Of a DNA stretch of 5,508 bases, positions 5,155 to 5,508 are shown piece after piece. This DNA is from Chloroflexota bacterium. Its GTDB lineage: Bacteria > Chloroflexota > Dehalococcoidia > Lucifugimonadales > JADFKI01. The notes beneath the pieces were generated by a model, which worked only from the letters and a program-made list of their open reading frames with translations, ran no database searches and was not told the origin of the DNA. The stretch lies in the NCBI GenBank assembly GCA_009838595.1, contig VXRI01000417.1:1-5508 (forward strand), given 5' to 3'. The first letter of the stretch is position 1. Each line of letters opens with the position of its first letter. Position numbers and translations under genes: made by a program.

Positions 5155-5508
5155 ATGGACGCCTCGGAACATGCGCAGTTGGCGCTGGCATGGCTGGCCG
5201 TATCGGATGAAGAATTCGCCGAATGGAAGCGCATGCAGGCTTCGGAAAAGCTTTGGGGAGCGACGGCGCATGCGTTGATTGCCGTAGCTATGGCACGAGA
5301 TTGGAGATATGGCAGTCATAGGGACTTTGTAATTACCGCTCAACTTCTTGTTGAAGGAGGCGGAGGGAGATGCGATGGCAGAGCGTTTCGGTGAAGCGCG
5401 TTAGTTTCATGCCAACTTCTACCAGAACTTCCTTAGAGACGAAAATATTGCATATTCACGCCCCGTGTCCAAGAATTCGCGCTCAAGGTTTTGACATTTC
5501 TCGAATGA
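5155..5508 (+). pseudogene. HEPN/PaREP1-like paralog broken by two frameshifts and an amber codon
   Basis: The start ATG at 5155 has AGAGG six bases upstream; a GTG at 5152 is also possible. The first frame gives SEHAQLALAWLA, then QASEKLWGATAHALIAV and RDWRYGSHRDF, and stops at 5392-5394 in residues unlike the family (GGGGRCDG). The second frame, open from 5333, resumes good family sequence: FLLKEAEGDAMAERFGEAR, an in-frame TAG at 5402-5404, then FHANFYQNFLRDENIAYSRP. A return to the first frame at about 5464 in a CCCC run (5461-5464) gives RVQEFALKVLTFLE and a TGA at 5506-5508. The two shifts cancel, so 354 bases equal 118 codons including the stop, a sensible full length. The only uninterrupted product would be 79-80 residues. 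It is the tandem paralog of the gene before it, 12 bases downstream. Homopolymer-type indels could be assembly errors, but the amber codon argues for real decay. Confidence 0.72.

Noticed and set aside
1..5508. CRISPR arrays, tRNA or rRNA genes, insertion sequences
   Set aside because: I saw no regularly spaced repeats, no tRNA-like cloverleaf or rRNA segments, and no transposase-like frame.

Overview
The window looks like a moderately G+C-rich bacterial chromosome segment with tightly packed genes. Two operons point away from a shared A+T-richer intergenic region at about 2895-3234. My best guess for the host is an uncultured Chloroflexota (SAR202/Dehalococcoidia-like) genome. This rests on the style of the small helical 'ASEKLWGA' family protein, the short intergenic repeats with a CCCCGC-GAAA-GC hairpin, and the archaeal-like threonine synthase with a zinc-finger-like N-terminus. 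It is an inference from family resemblance, not a database result.

Left half, minus strand, read right to left. From 2962 down to 2219 there is a small cassette: a possible 20-residue leader peptide with a perfect Shine-Dalgarno, an acidic 146-residue unknown protein, and a very basic 76-residue unknown protein. The cassette has visibly lower G+C than its neighbours and is followed by a strong hairpin (2149-2186). Next comes a second minus-strand run: a short-chain dehydrogenase (2019-1186), a mismatch-specific uracil/thymine DNA glycosylase of the Mug/TDG family (1145-627), and an RNA 2',3'-cyclic phosphodiesterase of the ThpR/LigT family (597 to beyond position 1). The last is cut by the window edge, so its stop is not seen. 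Copies of a short dispersed repeat lie in the gaps of this run, and an inverted pair of its 12-bp core brackets the glycosylase gene.

Right half, plus strand. A candidate promoter (3159-3188) precedes threonine synthase, which I start at a TTG at 3235. Its 3' end overlaps a gene for a stand-alone NIL domain, an ACT-like amino-acid-binding fold. Eight bases later begins a 137-residue helical protein, and 12 bases after that a diverged tandem paralog of it. The two resemble small HEPN/PaREP1-like proteins. The second copy is broken by two compensating frameshifts and an in-frame amber codon, and its reconstructed frame ends on the last base of the window.

The most interesting points are the thrC-NIL overlap (a possible regulatory subunit for threonine synthase), the tandem HEPN-like pair with one decaying copy, the unknown acidic/basic cassette with its leader ORF and upstream cluster of three palindromes, and the loss of the tetrad Asn in the dehydrogenase.
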